Source: Chersky-840 sp050011815 (GTDB taxonomy: Bacteria; Actinomycetota; Acidimicrobiia; Acidimicrobiales; UBA8190). Taken from it: a stretch of DNA of 64,000 bases. The translations under genes were made by a program, and so were the position numbers. Every line of letters starts with the position of its first letter. Position 1 is the first letter of the stretch. A model generated the notes under the pieces. The model did not search any database and had not been told where the DNA came from. It was given only the letters and a program-made list of their open reading frames with translations. The DNA is taken from positions 97,185 to 161,184 of the forward strand of contig JBEKIJ010000019.1 in the NCBI GenBank assembly GCA_050011815.1. The letters run 5' to 3'. Shown in pieces: positions 34,635-43,555 of this stretch.

Positions 34635-35651
34635 TCACCTCCAAGCCTGTTCCGGGATCCGCGTGTCGCGAGCGGCCGACACAACCACATCCGTCGCTCT
34701 CGGCGCCATGATGGGGGACGCGACGAGGCCGGCGAATTCGCCGGCCAGGTCCTCGAACTGTACCAGCGGGTCGTCGGTGGTGACGAAGACCGCGATGTGT
34801 TGGGCCCCGGCTTCGGCGAATCGGGCCAGGGCCGAGGCGCACGTGCGGGCACTGCCGGTCACGAGATGGCGCTCGAACGAGCGCGCCGGAAGGCCGTAGA
34901 GCGAGGACATCCAGGCGAGCCCTCGCTCGTCGGCTCCCGCGCCCCCCACCGACACGAAGGCCACGGTGGCGCGGGCCACGGCGCCGGGATCGCGTCCTGC
35001 TCTCTCGGCCTCTTTGTCGAGCCGGCCCAGGGCGGCGCGGTACTCGTCGGGGGGCACGAACAGCGGGATCCATCCGTCCCCGCGCTGCGCGGCGCGCCGC
35101 AGGGCCGCTTCGCTCGAACCGCCGACCCAGATGGGGATGGGGCCGGGTGCGGGCAGTTGCGCATAGGGCGCCCCGGTGGACTGGGCCCACGCTCGGTGCA
35201 GGGTGTCGATGCCGTCGTCGAGGAGCCGTCCCCTGATGCCGAAGGCCACCCCCGCCGCGGCGTACTCGCCGGGATGGGTCCCGACGCCCACACCCAGCAC
35301 CAGCCGGCCTCCCGAGAGGTGGGCGAGGGAGGCCGCCTCCTTGGCCACCGAGGTGGCGTGACGGAGCGGGAGTTGCAAGATGCAGGTTCCGATGGCGACG
35401 TGGCTCGTCGCCGCGGCCGCCACCCCGAGCGCGCTCAGGGCTTCGAGGGCGGGACCGTGCCAGTAGAGGTGGTCACAGGCCCACAGGGCGGTGGCGCCGC
35501 CCGCTTCGGCTCGTCGGCACAGATCGGACAGGGCCGCCGCGTCGGGGAGCTCGGCGCGGTCCTGGGGGAACGTCGGCAGGATGAGCCCGAGCCTTCCCGC
35601 GTCCGCGCCCGGCACCGGGTGTGCTGGCGCGGCCATCGTGTCGGGGGGCAC
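34635..35651 (-). CDS. Luciferase-like oxidoreductase, probably F420-dependent
   Basis: A 338-residue TIM-barrel protein of the bacterial luciferase family. LWACDHLYWHGPALEAL, THPGEYAAAG and PIPIWVGGSSEAALRRAA are typical of the actinobacterial LLM class that uses coenzyme F420, though FMN use cannot be excluded. It is the first gene of the five-gene operon. The start is a GTG at 35651 (an ATG follows five codons later), preferred because a TACGAT box lies exactly 6 nt upstream. The substrate is unknown; an acyl or ketone intermediate would fit the neighbours. Confidence 0.9.
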   Translation of the reverse strand: MPPDTMAAPAHPVPGADAGRLGLILPTFPQDRAELPDAAALSDLCRRAEAGGATALWACDHLYWHGPALEALSALGVAAAATSHVAIGTCILQLPLRHATSVAKEAASLAHLSGGRLVLGVGVGTHPGEYAAAGVAFGIRGRLLDDGIDTLHRAWAQSTGAPYAQLPAPGPIPIWVGGSSEAALRRAAQRGDGWIPLFVPPDEYRAALGRLDKEAERAGRDPGAVARATVAFVSVGGAGADERGLAWMSSLYGLPARSFERHLVTGSARTCASALARFAEAGAQHIAVFVTTDDPLVQFEDLAGEFAGLVASPIMAPRATDVVVSAARDTRIPEQAWR

Positions 35652-35657
35652 GGGGGC

Positions 35658-35663
35658 ATCGTA
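35658..35663 (-). promoter_or_regulatory. -10 box (TACGAT) of the LLM-thiolase-fabH-NTase-GH20 operon
   Basis: TACGAT on the minus strand, 6 nt, then the GTG at 35651. There is no ribosome site, so the operon mRNA is probably leaderless. Confidence 0.5.
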
Positions 35664-35813
35664 CCTGGGGTCAATTGTGACGGTCCGTCAGATTTCTCCC
35701 GAGGAGGTCGAGGGGGGCGCCGTGAGCAGGAAAAAGGCCTCCCGGCCCCGGGCCCTGGAGCGCAGGGCCGACACGATGGCACGGTAGGGACCGAGCCACG
35801 GCACAATGGAGTG

Positions 35814-36212
35814 GTGCCCGACCTCAGCCAACCCGACGTGCGGCTCCCCGACCAGGACGATTCCGCCCCGGTCGCGCCCGAGCCCGGCACGATCGGGGTC
35901 AGCCCCGAAGTCCGCGCCCAGCGTGAGGCCGATCTGCGGGCCTTGATCGAGTTGATGCGTCCCGCCGTGCAATCCGACGGAGGCGATCTGGAGCTCGTGT
36001 CGTTCGATCTCGACTCGGGGGTGGTGGAGGTCCAGCTGCAAGGGGCGTGCAGCTCGTGCGCGATCTCCTCGGCCACGCTCCAGGGTGGGGTGGACCGCAT
36101 CCTGCGGGGGCGCCTCGACTGGATCACCGAGGTCGTGGGCGGTGTCGACGAGAGCGCCGATCCCTTCGACAGCGCGGCGTTGGGCCGCGGGGGATACGTC
36201 CCGCGGGCCTGA
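35814..36212 (+). CDS. NifU C-terminal-domain (Nfu) iron-sulphur carrier
   Basis: A 132-residue protein. After a disordered acidic head of about 30 residues comes one Nfu domain with Cys79-x-x-Cys82 in GACSSCAISSATLQGGV, the pair that holds a bridging [4Fe-4S] cluster between two subunits. It delivers clusters to target enzymes. Two GTG codons lie in tandem (35811, 35814). The second is 6 nt after CACAAT, a weak -10, so the start may be leaderless. No suf genes are adjacent. Confidence 0.88.
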   Translation: MPDLSQPDVRLPDQDDSAPVAPEPGTIGVSPEVRAQREADLRALIELMRPAVQSDGGDLELVSFDLDSGVVEVQLQGACSSCAISSATLQGGVDRILRGRLDWITEVVGGVDESADPFDSAALGRGGYVPRA

Positions 36213-36255
36213 GCTCTGACGGCCCGAGCCCTCTGTGGCGGGGCGGGTCCTGGTC

Positions 36256-38025
36256 CTAGGCGGCGAGGTCGGACTCGTCGATCGACCCGTAGCGCACGAG
36301 CGGCTCGAAGAGGTCGAGGACAGAGCGGTCGGGGTCGGTGATGCCGCGCAGTGCCGGGGTCGTCAGTCGACGGCTGACGAAGCGCCGGGCCACCGCCGCC
36401 TTGCGGGCGTCGCCGTTGCGGTCGAGCGCCCATGCCGCCTCTTCGACGAGCAAGGCCCCCTCCACGGTGTCGGCGAGAAGCTCCGCGAACTTCCGACTCT
36501 GCAGCAGCGCGATGTCGTCGGGCGCGCCCTCGAGATAGGAGATCGCCACCCTGGTGTCGCGCAGGGATGCGGCCACCGTGTCGAGCGCCCCCCCGAGGAC
36601 CTTGTGTCCCGAGCCCGTCTCGAGGGCCTGTTCCGCCCGTGCCAGCAGGGCGACATGGGCCTGTTCGCCCCGCATGGCCCGCCGGACGTCGATGCACAAG
36701 ATGTTCTCGGTGCCTTCCCAGATGGTGTGGCACTGGGCGTCGCGAAGCTGGCGCGCCATGGGCCAGTCCTCCATGTACCCGTTCCCTCCGAGAACCTCGA
36801 GACCCGTCGACGCCGCCCACAGCGCCCGACGCGTGCAGCGCATCTTGGCCAGGGGTACGAGGATGCGGCGGACCAGGCGGCCCGACTCGGCGTCCTGGGC
36901 TCCCCGGGCCGCGGCGGCGCACTCATAGGTCCCCGCCATGCCCGCTTCGAGGTCCACGAGCATGTCCACGAGGGTCTCGCGCACGAGCGGATAGCTGTCG
37001 ATGCGGTTCCCGAACTGCGAGCGCCGGGCCGCGTAGATCGCCGCCTCGAGGAACGAGCGACGATGGATGCCGAGCCCCATGAGCGCCACCCCGAACCGGC
37101 TCCCGTTGACCATCTCCATCATGCGGTTGATGCCCCGCCCGTCACGGGCCGCGTCAGCCGAGCCGTCACCGGCGTCGAGTGCGCCCGAGCCGCCGGCCAA
37201 CCAGGCTCTGGCACCGTCGAGGGACACCTCCCCGGTGGGCACGCCCACGGTGCCGAGCTTGGGCTTGAGCCGTTTGATCCTGAAGCCGTTGGCGCTCCCG
37301 TCAGGCAGGATGCGGGGAACGATGTAGGTGGCGAGGCCCCGGCTTCCCCCCGGCGCCCCCTCGGGGCGGGCCAAGACGATGAACACCTCGGCATCGACGT
37401 TGGAGCAGAAGTGTTTCTCCCCCGACAGCAGCCACTCGTCGCCGTCCTGCACGGCGCGGGTGGTGTTGGCCCCGACGTCGCTTCCTCCCTGGCGCTCGGT
37501 GAGGAACATCCCGCCTTCCCAGGCCTCGTCGGGGTCGAGGTTCCGGAGCCGGCCGAGCAGGTCGTCCCGGGCGGCGCCCGGGGCGTAGCGCTCCACGATG
37601 TCGGCGGCCCCCGAGGTCATGCCGAGACCGCAGTAGATCGCCGTCTCGGCCTGCGACACCAGGTAGGACACCGACGCCGTCACGACGCCGGGCACGGGAC
37701 GGCCGGCCAGGGTCTCCAGGCTGACGAACCCGTTGCGGACCAGGTCCGCCTTGTTCTGGGTCCAGTTCGGGTGGTGGACGACGTCGTCGACCTCCTCCCC
37801 CCAGCGGTCGTAGCGGCGCAGCACCGGCCCGTGCTTGTCGGTCAGCTCGGCTCGGGGGGCGATGACCTGGCCGACCAGGGTCCCGAATCGGCCCACGTGC
37901 TCCTCGGCCAGGGCGCGGTCGCCCGGGTCGGGGAGGTGGCGGTCGAGGAGGGCGCCCAGATTGGGGTCAAGGGCGTACCAGTCCAATCCGGTGGCCTGGT
38001 CGTAGTCGGCGTAGTCGGGGAGCAT
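36256..38025 (-). CDS. Acyl-CoA dehydrogenase, long AidB/ACAD11-like form
   Basis: A 589-residue flavoprotein, about 200 residues longer than common acyl-CoA dehydrogenases. The FAD/substrate motif MFLTERQGGSDVGANTT and the C-terminal QCHTIWEGTENIL, with the catalytic-type Glu, are present. The extra C-terminal helices are those of the AidB and ACAD11 groups. It probably oxidises an unusual or very long acyl-CoA. It is divergent from the MarR gene, 87 bp apart. A TAGCAT box 6 nt before the ATG makes it leaderless. Confidence 0.92.
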   Translation of the reverse strand: MLPDYADYDQATGLDWYALDPNLGALLDRHLPDPGDRALAEEHVGRFGTLVGQVIAPRAELTDKHGPVLRRYDRWGEEVDDVVHHPNWTQNKADLVRNGFVSLETLAGRPVPGVVTASVSYLVSQAETAIYCGLGMTSGAADIVERYAPGAARDDLLGRLRNLDPDEAWEGGMFLTERQGGSDVGANTTRAVQDGDEWLLSGEKHFCSNVDAEVFIVLARPEGAPGGSRGLATYIVPRILPDGSANGFRIKRLKPKLGTVGVPTGEVSLDGARAWLAGGSGALDAGDGSADAARDGRGINRMMEMVNGSRFGVALMGLGIHRRSFLEAAIYAARRSQFGNRIDSYPLVRETLVDMLVDLEAGMAGTYECAAAARGAQDAESGRLVRRILVPLAKMRCTRRALWAASTGLEVLGGNGYMEDWPMARQLRDAQCHTIWEGTENILCIDVRRAMRGEQAHVALLARAEQALETGSGHKVLGGALDTVAASLRDTRVAISYLEGAPDDIALLQSRKFAELLADTVEGALLVEEAAWALDRNGDARKAAVARRFVSRRLTTPALRGITDPDRSVLDLFEPLVRYGSIDESDLAA

Positions 38026-38031
38026 CCCCCG

Positions 38032-38037
38032 ATGCTA
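38032..38037 (-). promoter_or_regulatory. -10 box (TAGCAT), leaderless start
   Basis: TAGCAT on the minus strand, 6 nt, then the ATG at 38025 of the acyl-CoA dehydrogenase. Confidence 0.5.
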
Positions 38038-38084
38038 CGGCCGGGAGCGCCGCCGAGAGCCCGATTCCGGCCCGGAACGATCAC

Positions 38085-38104
38085 TTAGGAAAACTAATTA
38101 GAAT
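38085..38104 (+). promoter_or_regulatory. MarR promoter and candidate operator
   Basis: TTAG (38085-38088), GAAAA, CTAA (38094-38097), TTAG (38098-38101) gives an inverted repeat followed by a third half-site. TAGAAT at 38099-38104 is a good -10, 8 nt before the ATG at 38113. The half-sites overlap the -10, so MarR probably represses its own operon. Confidence 0.55.
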
Positions 38105-38112
38105 GGTGAACG

Positions 38113-38643
38113 ATGACCACGATCGCCAACCCCCCCGGCGCCGAGGGCGCTCCCGGGCCTGACCCGGGCGAGGCGGCTCCGAACGCGGGCAGCGGGCCCG
38201 AGGCGGGGTGGCGCGTCCCTCCGGGATCGGACGCCGAGATGGCGGCGCGGCTGCGGTTGGCGATCCTGCGCCTGTCGCGCCGGCTCCGCCAGCAGGTCGC
38301 CGGCGGGGTGACCTCGTCGCAGGTCTCGGCGCTCGCCACCGTCGAACGCCTCGGCACCCCCACCCTGGGCGAGCTGGCGTCCTCGGAGCAGGTGCAGCCG
38401 CCCAGCATGACCAAGATCGTGGTGGGGCTCGAGGCCGCCGGCCTCGTGGCACGCCAGGAGGACGACACCGACGGCCGCATCGTGCGGGTGAAGCTCACGG
38501 CCGAGGGTCGACGCACCTTGCAGCGCAGCCGCTCGTTGCGCAATGCCTACCTGGTGCGTCGGCTGCGCGGGTTGCCGGCGGACGAGCGGGCCGCGCTCGA
38601 GGACGTCGTCGGGTTGCTCGAACATCTCGTGGAGCAACCGTGA
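38113..38643 (+). CDS. MarR-family transcriptional regulator
   Basis: A 176-residue winged-helix protein. A Pro/Gly-rich head of about 40 residues precedes the domain. VTSSQVSALATVERLGTPTLGELA and QPPSMTKIVVGLEAAGLVAR are the helix-turn-helix, and DTDGRIVRVKLTAEG is the wing. It probably represses the efflux gene that follows and responds to a small phenolic or drug-like ligand. Its stop overlaps the GTG of the MFS gene by 4 nt. The message is near-leaderless (TAGAAT, 8 nt, ATG). Confidence 0.93.
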   Translation: MTTIANPPGAEGAPGPDPGEAAPNAGSGPEAGWRVPPGSDAEMAARLRLAILRLSRRLRQQVAGGVTSSQVSALATVERLGTPTLGELASSEQVQPPSMTKIVVGLEAAGLVARQEDDTDGRIVRVKLTAEGRRTLQRSRSLRNAYLVRRLRGLPADERAALEDVVGLLEHLVEQP

Positions 38644-39953
38644 CCCGCCTGAAGCGAATCGCCGACACGACATTCCAGTCGCTGCACACCCGCAACTACC
38701 GGCTGTACTTCACCGGGCAGATCATCTCGGTGAGCGGCACGTGGATGCAGAGCGTCGCCCTGGCCTGGCTCGTGGTCCACTACCTCGCGCCCAAGGACGA
38801 ACGCGGCGTCGACATCGGGATCACCCTGGCCCTGCAGTTCCTGCCCATGCTCCTCTTCGGAGCCTGGGGCGGCCTCATCGCCGATCGCGTCGACAAGCGG
38901 CGCCTCCTGGTCACGACCCAGACCTCCGCCGGTTGCCTGGCGCTGGCGCTGGGGCTCCTGGTGCTCATCGGCCACGGCCCGGCGGGCTCCGCGCATCTGT
39001 GGGAGGTGTACCTGCTTTCGCTGCTCCTCGGGGTGGTGAACATGTTCGACAACCCTGCCCGCCAGACATTCGTCATCGAGATGGTGGGCAAGGACGATCT
39101 CACCAACGCCGTGAGCTTGAACAGCATCGTCATGAACGGGGCCCGGGTCATCGGGCCCGCCATCGGGGGCATCCTGATCGCCACGGTCGGGCTCGGGGTG
39201 TGCTTCCTCGCCAACTCGGCGAGTTACGTGGCGGTCATCGTGGCGTTGATGCTCATGCGTCGGTCGGAGCTGCACGTGGCCCAGCGCGTGGCCCGGGCCA
39301 AGGGCCAGCTCCGTGAGGGCGTGCGCTATGCGTGGCGGACCCCGAACCTCCGGGACCCCTTGATGCTCGTCTTCGTGGTCGGCCTCCTGGCCTACAACTT
39401 CACGGTGATCCTCCCACTGCTGGCCCAAGACACGTTTCACGGCGGGGCCGGGACCTTCGCGCTGCTCACCTCGCTCATGGCGGGAGGGGCCGTGGTGGGG
39501 GGGCTCATCGTGGCCAACCGGGGCAAGCCCAACATCCACCGGCTGACGGGCGTGGGCATCGCCTTCAGCGTGATGATCGGGGTGGTGGCGCTGTCACCGA
39601 CGCTGGTGGTGGCGGGTGTGGCCCTGGTGTTCATGGGTGGCCTGTCCATCGCCTTCATCGCCACGGCCAACTCCACCATTCAGCTCCAGGTGGAGCCGAC
39701 CATGCGGGGCCGGGTCATGGCGCTCTACGCCATGGGCTTCTTGGGCACCACCCCCATCGGGGCGCCGTTGGTGGGTTGGATCTCGCAGACCTCGAGCCCG
39801 CGCGTCGCCTTGTTGGTGGGCGCCACCGCCACGCTGGTGGCGTCGACGGTGACGCGGCTGCGCCACCGCAACGAGCATCGCCGGGTCGAGGCACTGGCCA
39901 CGGCGCGGGTGGTGGACGAAGCGGAGCCCGGCACCGAGCTCGGCGTGGCCTGA
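38640..39953 (+). CDS. MFS exporter (EntS/MFS_3-like)
   Basis: A 437-residue transporter with 10-12 membrane spans. The N-terminal FQSLHTRNYRLYFTGQIISVSGTWMQ and the intracellular GGLIADRVDKRR loop are the signature of the enterobactin-exporter/macrolide-efflux MFS_3 group. The substrate is unknown. The GTG start overlaps the marR stop (GTGA), an arrangement typical of MarR-regulated drug efflux. Confidence 0.93.
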   Translation: MTRLKRIADTTFQSLHTRNYRLYFTGQIISVSGTWMQSVALAWLVVHYLAPKDERGVDIGITLALQFLPMLLFGAWGGLIADRVDKRRLLVTTQTSAGCLALALGLLVLIGHGPAGSAHLWEVYLLSLLLGVVNMFDNPARQTFVIEMVGKDDLTNAVSLNSIVMNGARVIGPAIGGILIATVGLGVCFLANSASYVAVIVALMLMRRSELHVAQRVARAKGQLREGVRYAWRTPNLRDPLMLVFVVGLLAYNFTVILPLLAQDTFHGGAGTFALLTSLMAGGAVVGGLIVANRGKPNIHRLTGVGIAFSVMIGVVALSPTLVVAGVALVFMGGLSIAFIATANSTIQLQVEPTMRGRVMALYAMGFLGTTPIGAPLVGWISQTSSPRVALLVGATATLVASTVTRLRHRNEHRRVEALATARVVDEAEPGTELGVA

Positions 39954-39986
39954 GACCGGAAACACGTGGCCCCTACATTGGTGGCC

Positions 39987-40475
39987 ATGGCCGTGGTGTG
40001 CTCTTGCTGCTCGATGCCGGTGGATTGGTGGGTCAGACTCCGTTCGCACCCCGACCTGCCCATCTGTCACGACTGCCTCGCCGGGCTGGATGGGCAGCGG
40101 GACGGCCAGGTGCAGCTCATGACGGGGAAGTGGTCGGTCACCGGGTTCGAGCCCATCTTCAAGGTCGCCGATGTGGCGCGCTCGGTCGCCTGGTTCGAGC
40201 GAGCGGCCTTCGAGGTGTCGTTTCACGACGACACCTATGCCTTCGCGCACCGGGATCGAGACCTCACGATCCACCTTGCCCAAGCTGCAGCCGACGAAGC
40301 TCCGGGTCATGGCGTCCTCTATCTCCATTGCCACGACGCCGACCGGGTGGCGCAGGAGTGGCGACGAGCCGGGATCGAGGTGCAGGGCCCGCGTGACGAG
40401 GACTATGGGAAGCGGGAGGGGTCGGTCATCGACCCCGACGGAAACGTGATTCGTTTCGGGAGCCCCATTCGCTGA
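39987..40475 (+). CDS. VOC-family protein with N-terminal zinc ribbon
   Basis: A 162-residue protein. The head has CSCC near residue 5 and CHDC near residue 29, a four-Cys set that could bind zinc. The rest (about 50-160) is a bleomycin-resistance/glyoxalase module with FEPIFKVADVARSVAWFERA and a closing DPDGNVIRFG. The fusion is unusual for a VOC protein. An ATG at 39987 is preferred; an in-frame GTG at 39966 is the alternative. It follows the MFS gene by 33 nt and may belong to the same transcript, consistent with a role in resistance. Confidence 0.78.
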   Translation: MAVVCSCCSMPVDWWVRLRSHPDLPICHDCLAGLDGQRDGQVQLMTGKWSVTGFEPIFKVADVARSVAWFERAAFEVSFHDDTYAFAHRDRDLTIHLAQAAADEAPGHGVLYLHCHDADRVAQEWRRAGIEVQGPRDEDYGKREGSVIDPDGNVIRFGSPIR

Positions 40476-40495
40476 GGCGGGGCCGGACGCCGGGG

Positions 40496-41728
40496 TCAGG
40501 CGGTCGAGGGTCTCGGTTCTTTGGGAAGGCCGAGAACCCGCTCGCCCACGATATTGCGCTGGATCTCGGCGGTGCCGCCCCAGATCGTCTCGGAGCGGCT
40601 GAAGAAGAACGACGCCTGGAGCTCACCGACGGGGTAGTCCACCGCACCCCGCCGCGGCCGGAGGGCATCCTCCTCATGGCCGCCCCCGCCGCCGAGGACC
40701 TGTCCCTCGAGGCCGAGGATGTCCATGGCCAGGTTCATGACGTCGCGGTGGTACTCGGACCAGAACATCTTGTGGGTGGCGCCCAGCGCGGCGGCATGGT
40801 GGGTGCCGTTGAGCGCGTCGGTAAGGGACCGGTAACCGTTGATCTGCATGATCTTCACCTTGGACCAGGCGCGCGCCAGCCCCTGACGGACCTCGGGGTC
40901 GGTGTCGCGGCCGGTGCGTCGGGCGTCCTCGATGATGTGGTCGAGCTCCCGGGCGAAGCGCCGGTGCCCGGTGGTCGAGGACGCGCCCCGCTCGAAGCCC
41001 AAGGTGGTCATGGCCACCTTCCACCCGTTGTTCTCCCCCCCCACTACGTTCTCCCGCGGACAGCGGGCGCCGGTGAAGAACACTTCGTTGAATTCCGATG
41101 AGCCGTCGATCTGTCGAATGGGTCGCACCTCGACCCCCGACTGCTTCATCGGGACGAGGAGGTAGGAGATCCCCTGGTGTTTGGGGGCCTCGGGGTCGGT
41201 CCGGGCCAGCAGGAAGATGAAGTCGGCGAATTGGGCCTGGGTGGTCCAGACCTTCTGGCCGTGCACCACCCATTCGTCCCCGTCGAGATCGGCTCTCGTC
41301 GACAGCGATGCCAGGTCGCTCCCCGCATCGGGTTCGGAGAACCCCTGGCACCACGAGATGGTGCCGTCGAGGATCTTCGGGATGAATTGTCGCTTCTGGT
41401 CCTCGGTTCCCCACTGCAAGATGGTCGGCCCGACGAGCGTGTCACCGAAGAAGTCGGCACGCATGGGCGCCTGGGCCCGGGCGAACTCCTCGTTGAGGAC
41501 GACCTGCTCGATCAGCGACAGGCCCTTGCCGCCGTACTCCTCGGGCCACGACGCACAGATCCATCCCCCCTGGCGGAGCTTTCGGACCCAATCGGCGTTG
41601 AACGCGTCGCGGGCGGGCCCGGTGAGGGTGAACCCATCCTCGAACCACCCCTCGGGGAGGTTGTCCTCGAGCCAGCCCCTGACCTCCTTGCGCAGCGCCT
41701 CGGCTTCGGGGGGGTAGGTCAGGTCCAT
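40496..41728 (-). CDS. Acyl-CoA dehydrogenase (FadE family)
   Basis: A 410-residue flavoprotein of standard length. WCQGFSEPDAGSDLASLST is the FAD/substrate motif, KVWTTQAQFADF the second, and SETIWGGTAEIQRNIVGERVLGLP the C-terminal signature. The usual catalytic Glu position within the family cannot be fixed by eye. It resembles actinobacterial dehydrogenases of steroid or branched acyl-CoA breakdown, some of which need a partner subunit. It starts at the ATG 41728, 7 nt after a TACCTT box, 52 nt downstream of the Nramp-like gene. Confidence 0.93.
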   Translation of the reverse strand: MDLTYPPEAEALRKEVRGWLEDNLPEGWFEDGFTLTGPARDAFNADWVRKLRQGGWICASWPEEYGGKGLSLIEQVVLNEEFARAQAPMRADFFGDTLVGPTILQWGTEDQKRQFIPKILDGTISWCQGFSEPDAGSDLASLSTRADLDGDEWVVHGQKVWTTQAQFADFIFLLARTDPEAPKHQGISYLLVPMKQSGVEVRPIRQIDGSSEFNEVFFTGARCPRENVVGGENNGWKVAMTTLGFERGASSTTGHRRFARELDHIIEDARRTGRDTDPEVRQGLARAWSKVKIMQINGYRSLTDALNGTHHAAALGATHKMFWSEYHRDVMNLAMDILGLEGQVLGGGGGHEEDALRPRRGAVDYPVGELQASFFFSRSETIWGGTAEIQRNIVGERVLGLPKEPRPSTA

Positions 41729-41735
41729 AGGGCCG

Positions 41736-41741
41736 AAGGTA
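41736..41741 (-). promoter_or_regulatory. -10 box (TACCTT), leaderless start
   Basis: TACCTT on the minus strand, 7 nt, then the ATG at 41728 of the acyl-CoA dehydrogenase. This suggests the gene has its own promoter separate from the Nramp gene. Confidence 0.45.
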
Positions 41742-41780
41742 CCGCCGGACGCGCTCCGGGGACAACGGCACGGGGCGGTC

Positions 41781-43382
41781 TCAGCTGAGCTGCACCGCCT
41801 TCACGAACAACAGGGCCACGGCCACGAAGAGATAGGCGTACATGAGGTACATCGTCGTCGTCCGCCCCCGCGTCCACTTGGGCCGCTCGATCAGGGCGAG
41901 GGGGGGCATGCGCCATGTCAGCCGCCGCTCCCGTTCGATGGGGTCCGGGCCGACCCGGTGCCGCAGGGCCCGCAGGTACAGCGCCCCCGCCACCACCAGG
42001 ATGAGCCCGAGCAGACCCGACAGGACGGCGAGGAGGGCGGGCACGTCGATGTGGGGGAACACCGTCGTGGTCATCAAGATGAGCGACAGCACGAACAGGA
42101 CCGAGACGATGAAGGTGGCCACGACGTTGAGCCAGGGGCGGTTGACCCAGGGACCGAGCACGGCCTTGTCGTTGCACAGCAGGAGCAGGAACACCGTGGC
42201 GCTGGGGAGGAGGATCCCGGCCAGGGCTTGGACGGCGGTGGTGATGACCCCGAGTGGTGCCCCGGGGATCAGCACGATGGTGGCCGCCAAGGCCACGATC
42301 CCGGTGAAGGTGGCGTAGAAGAACTTGGCGTCGCGCACCCGGCGGTTGAGCGAGTGCCGGGTGCCGAAGATGTCACCGAAGGCATAGGAGGTCGCCAGGG
42401 TCACCGCCGCGGCCCCGATGATCGACGCGTTCAACAAGATGATGGCGAAGAGCGTGCCGGTGGCGTTCCCGATGTAATGGTCGAGCCCATGAGCGACGCC
42501 CGCGGCGTTGGTGAACCTTCCCGCCGCATGGGTGTGGGCGAAGGCGAAGGCCACGGTGATGATGATGAGGCTGGCGGCCAGGACCGTGATGAACGACCCC
42601 AGCACGGTGTCGACCCGCTCGTAGTTGATCCAACGGGGGGTGATGCGCTTGTCGACGATGTTGGACTGCTGGAAGAACAATTGCCACGGCGCCACCGTGG
42701 TGCCGACGATGGCGATGATGAGCAGGATGGACGTGGAGTTGAAGCCCCCCGCCACCCCGGGGATCACGAAGTGCTTGAACACCGGCCCGGCGTGGGGATG
42801 CGCATAGACCGCCAGCGGGATCACGAGGAAGTTCGCCACGATGAACACGAGCATGAACCGCTCCCAGCGCCGGAAGCTCCCGCTGGCGGTCATGGCCACC
42901 AGGCCCAGGGCGGCGAGCGGGACCGAGATGTAGGGGCTCACACCGAAGAAGCCGAGCGCCAGGCTCACGCCGATGAACTCGGTGACGATGGTGAGGAAGT
43001 TCAAGACGAACAGGTCGCCGACCGAGAACGCTCCCCAGAACTTCCCGAAGCGCTCGTTGATCAGACGGGCGTGGCCGACGCCGCACACCGCCCCGAGGCG
43101 GACCACCATCTCCTGGTTGACGATGAGCACGGGGATGAGGAGCGGGAGCGTCCACAGCAGGCTGAGCCCGAAGTTCTGGCCGGCCTGGGCGTAGGTGGAC
43201 ACCCCGCCGGCGTCGTTGTCGCCCACCATGACGATGAGCCCGGGGCCGATGATGGCCAGCAAGGTGAGCGCCCGGCCCCGCCACGAGCGGCGGGGCCCCT
43301 CGTCATGGATGGTCCCGAGCGCGCCCTGGATACCCTCGTCGGAGGGCATGGGATTCTCGGGGCGCAGGGCCTTTTGGGCCAT
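41781..43382 (-). CDS. Nramp-family divalent metal transporter with non-canonical metal site
   Basis: A 533-residue inner-membrane protein with about 11 spans. IGPGLIVMVGDNDAGGVSTYAQAG (from residue 45) is span 1. The usual DPGN is replaced by DNDAGG, and in span 6 the usual MPHN/MPHD is replaced by APWQ in TTVAPWQLFFQQS. Loss of the Met that favours transition metals is known from Nramp-related magnesium transporters, so Mg2+ is a plausible substrate (inference). The start is the ATG at 43382 with GGGAGG 6-7 nt upstream. A 342-nt gap with a structured RNA separates it from the upstream MgtE-like gene. Confidence 0.9.
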   Translation of the reverse strand: MAQKALRPENPMPSDEGIQGALGTIHDEGPRRSWRGRALTLLAIIGPGLIVMVGDNDAGGVSTYAQAGQNFGLSLLWTLPLLIPVLIVNQEMVVRLGAVCGVGHARLINERFGKFWGAFSVGDLFVLNFLTIVTEFIGVSLALGFFGVSPYISVPLAALGLVAMTASGSFRRWERFMLVFIVANFLVIPLAVYAHPHAGPVFKHFVIPGVAGGFNSTSILLIIAIVGTTVAPWQLFFQQSNIVDKRITPRWINYERVDTVLGSFITVLAASLIIITVAFAFAHTHAAGRFTNAAGVAHGLDHYIGNATGTLFAIILLNASIIGAAAVTLATSYAFGDIFGTRHSLNRRVRDAKFFYATFTGIVALAATIVLIPGAPLGVITTAVQALAGILLPSATVFLLLLCNDKAVLGPWVNRPWLNVVATFIVSVLFVLSLILMTTTVFPHIDVPALLAVLSGLLGLILVVAGALYLRALRHRVGPDPIERERRLTWRMPPLALIERPKWTRGRTTTMYLMYAYLFVAVALLFVKAVQLS

Positions 43383-43555
43383 GTGGGACCTCCCGACGGT
43401 GCCGGCGTCGTGGGCGTGCAGGGATCGCGCGCACGCCATGGCGTCGGTCGGCCTCCGGTTAGCCCAGCGGCGTCAACCCTGCCTGGCGGCGTGCGCGCGT
43501 GAATCGTCTAGGTGACGGGTCAGCGTGCAGCGCTGCTCCTTTTTCGGGCCCTCGG

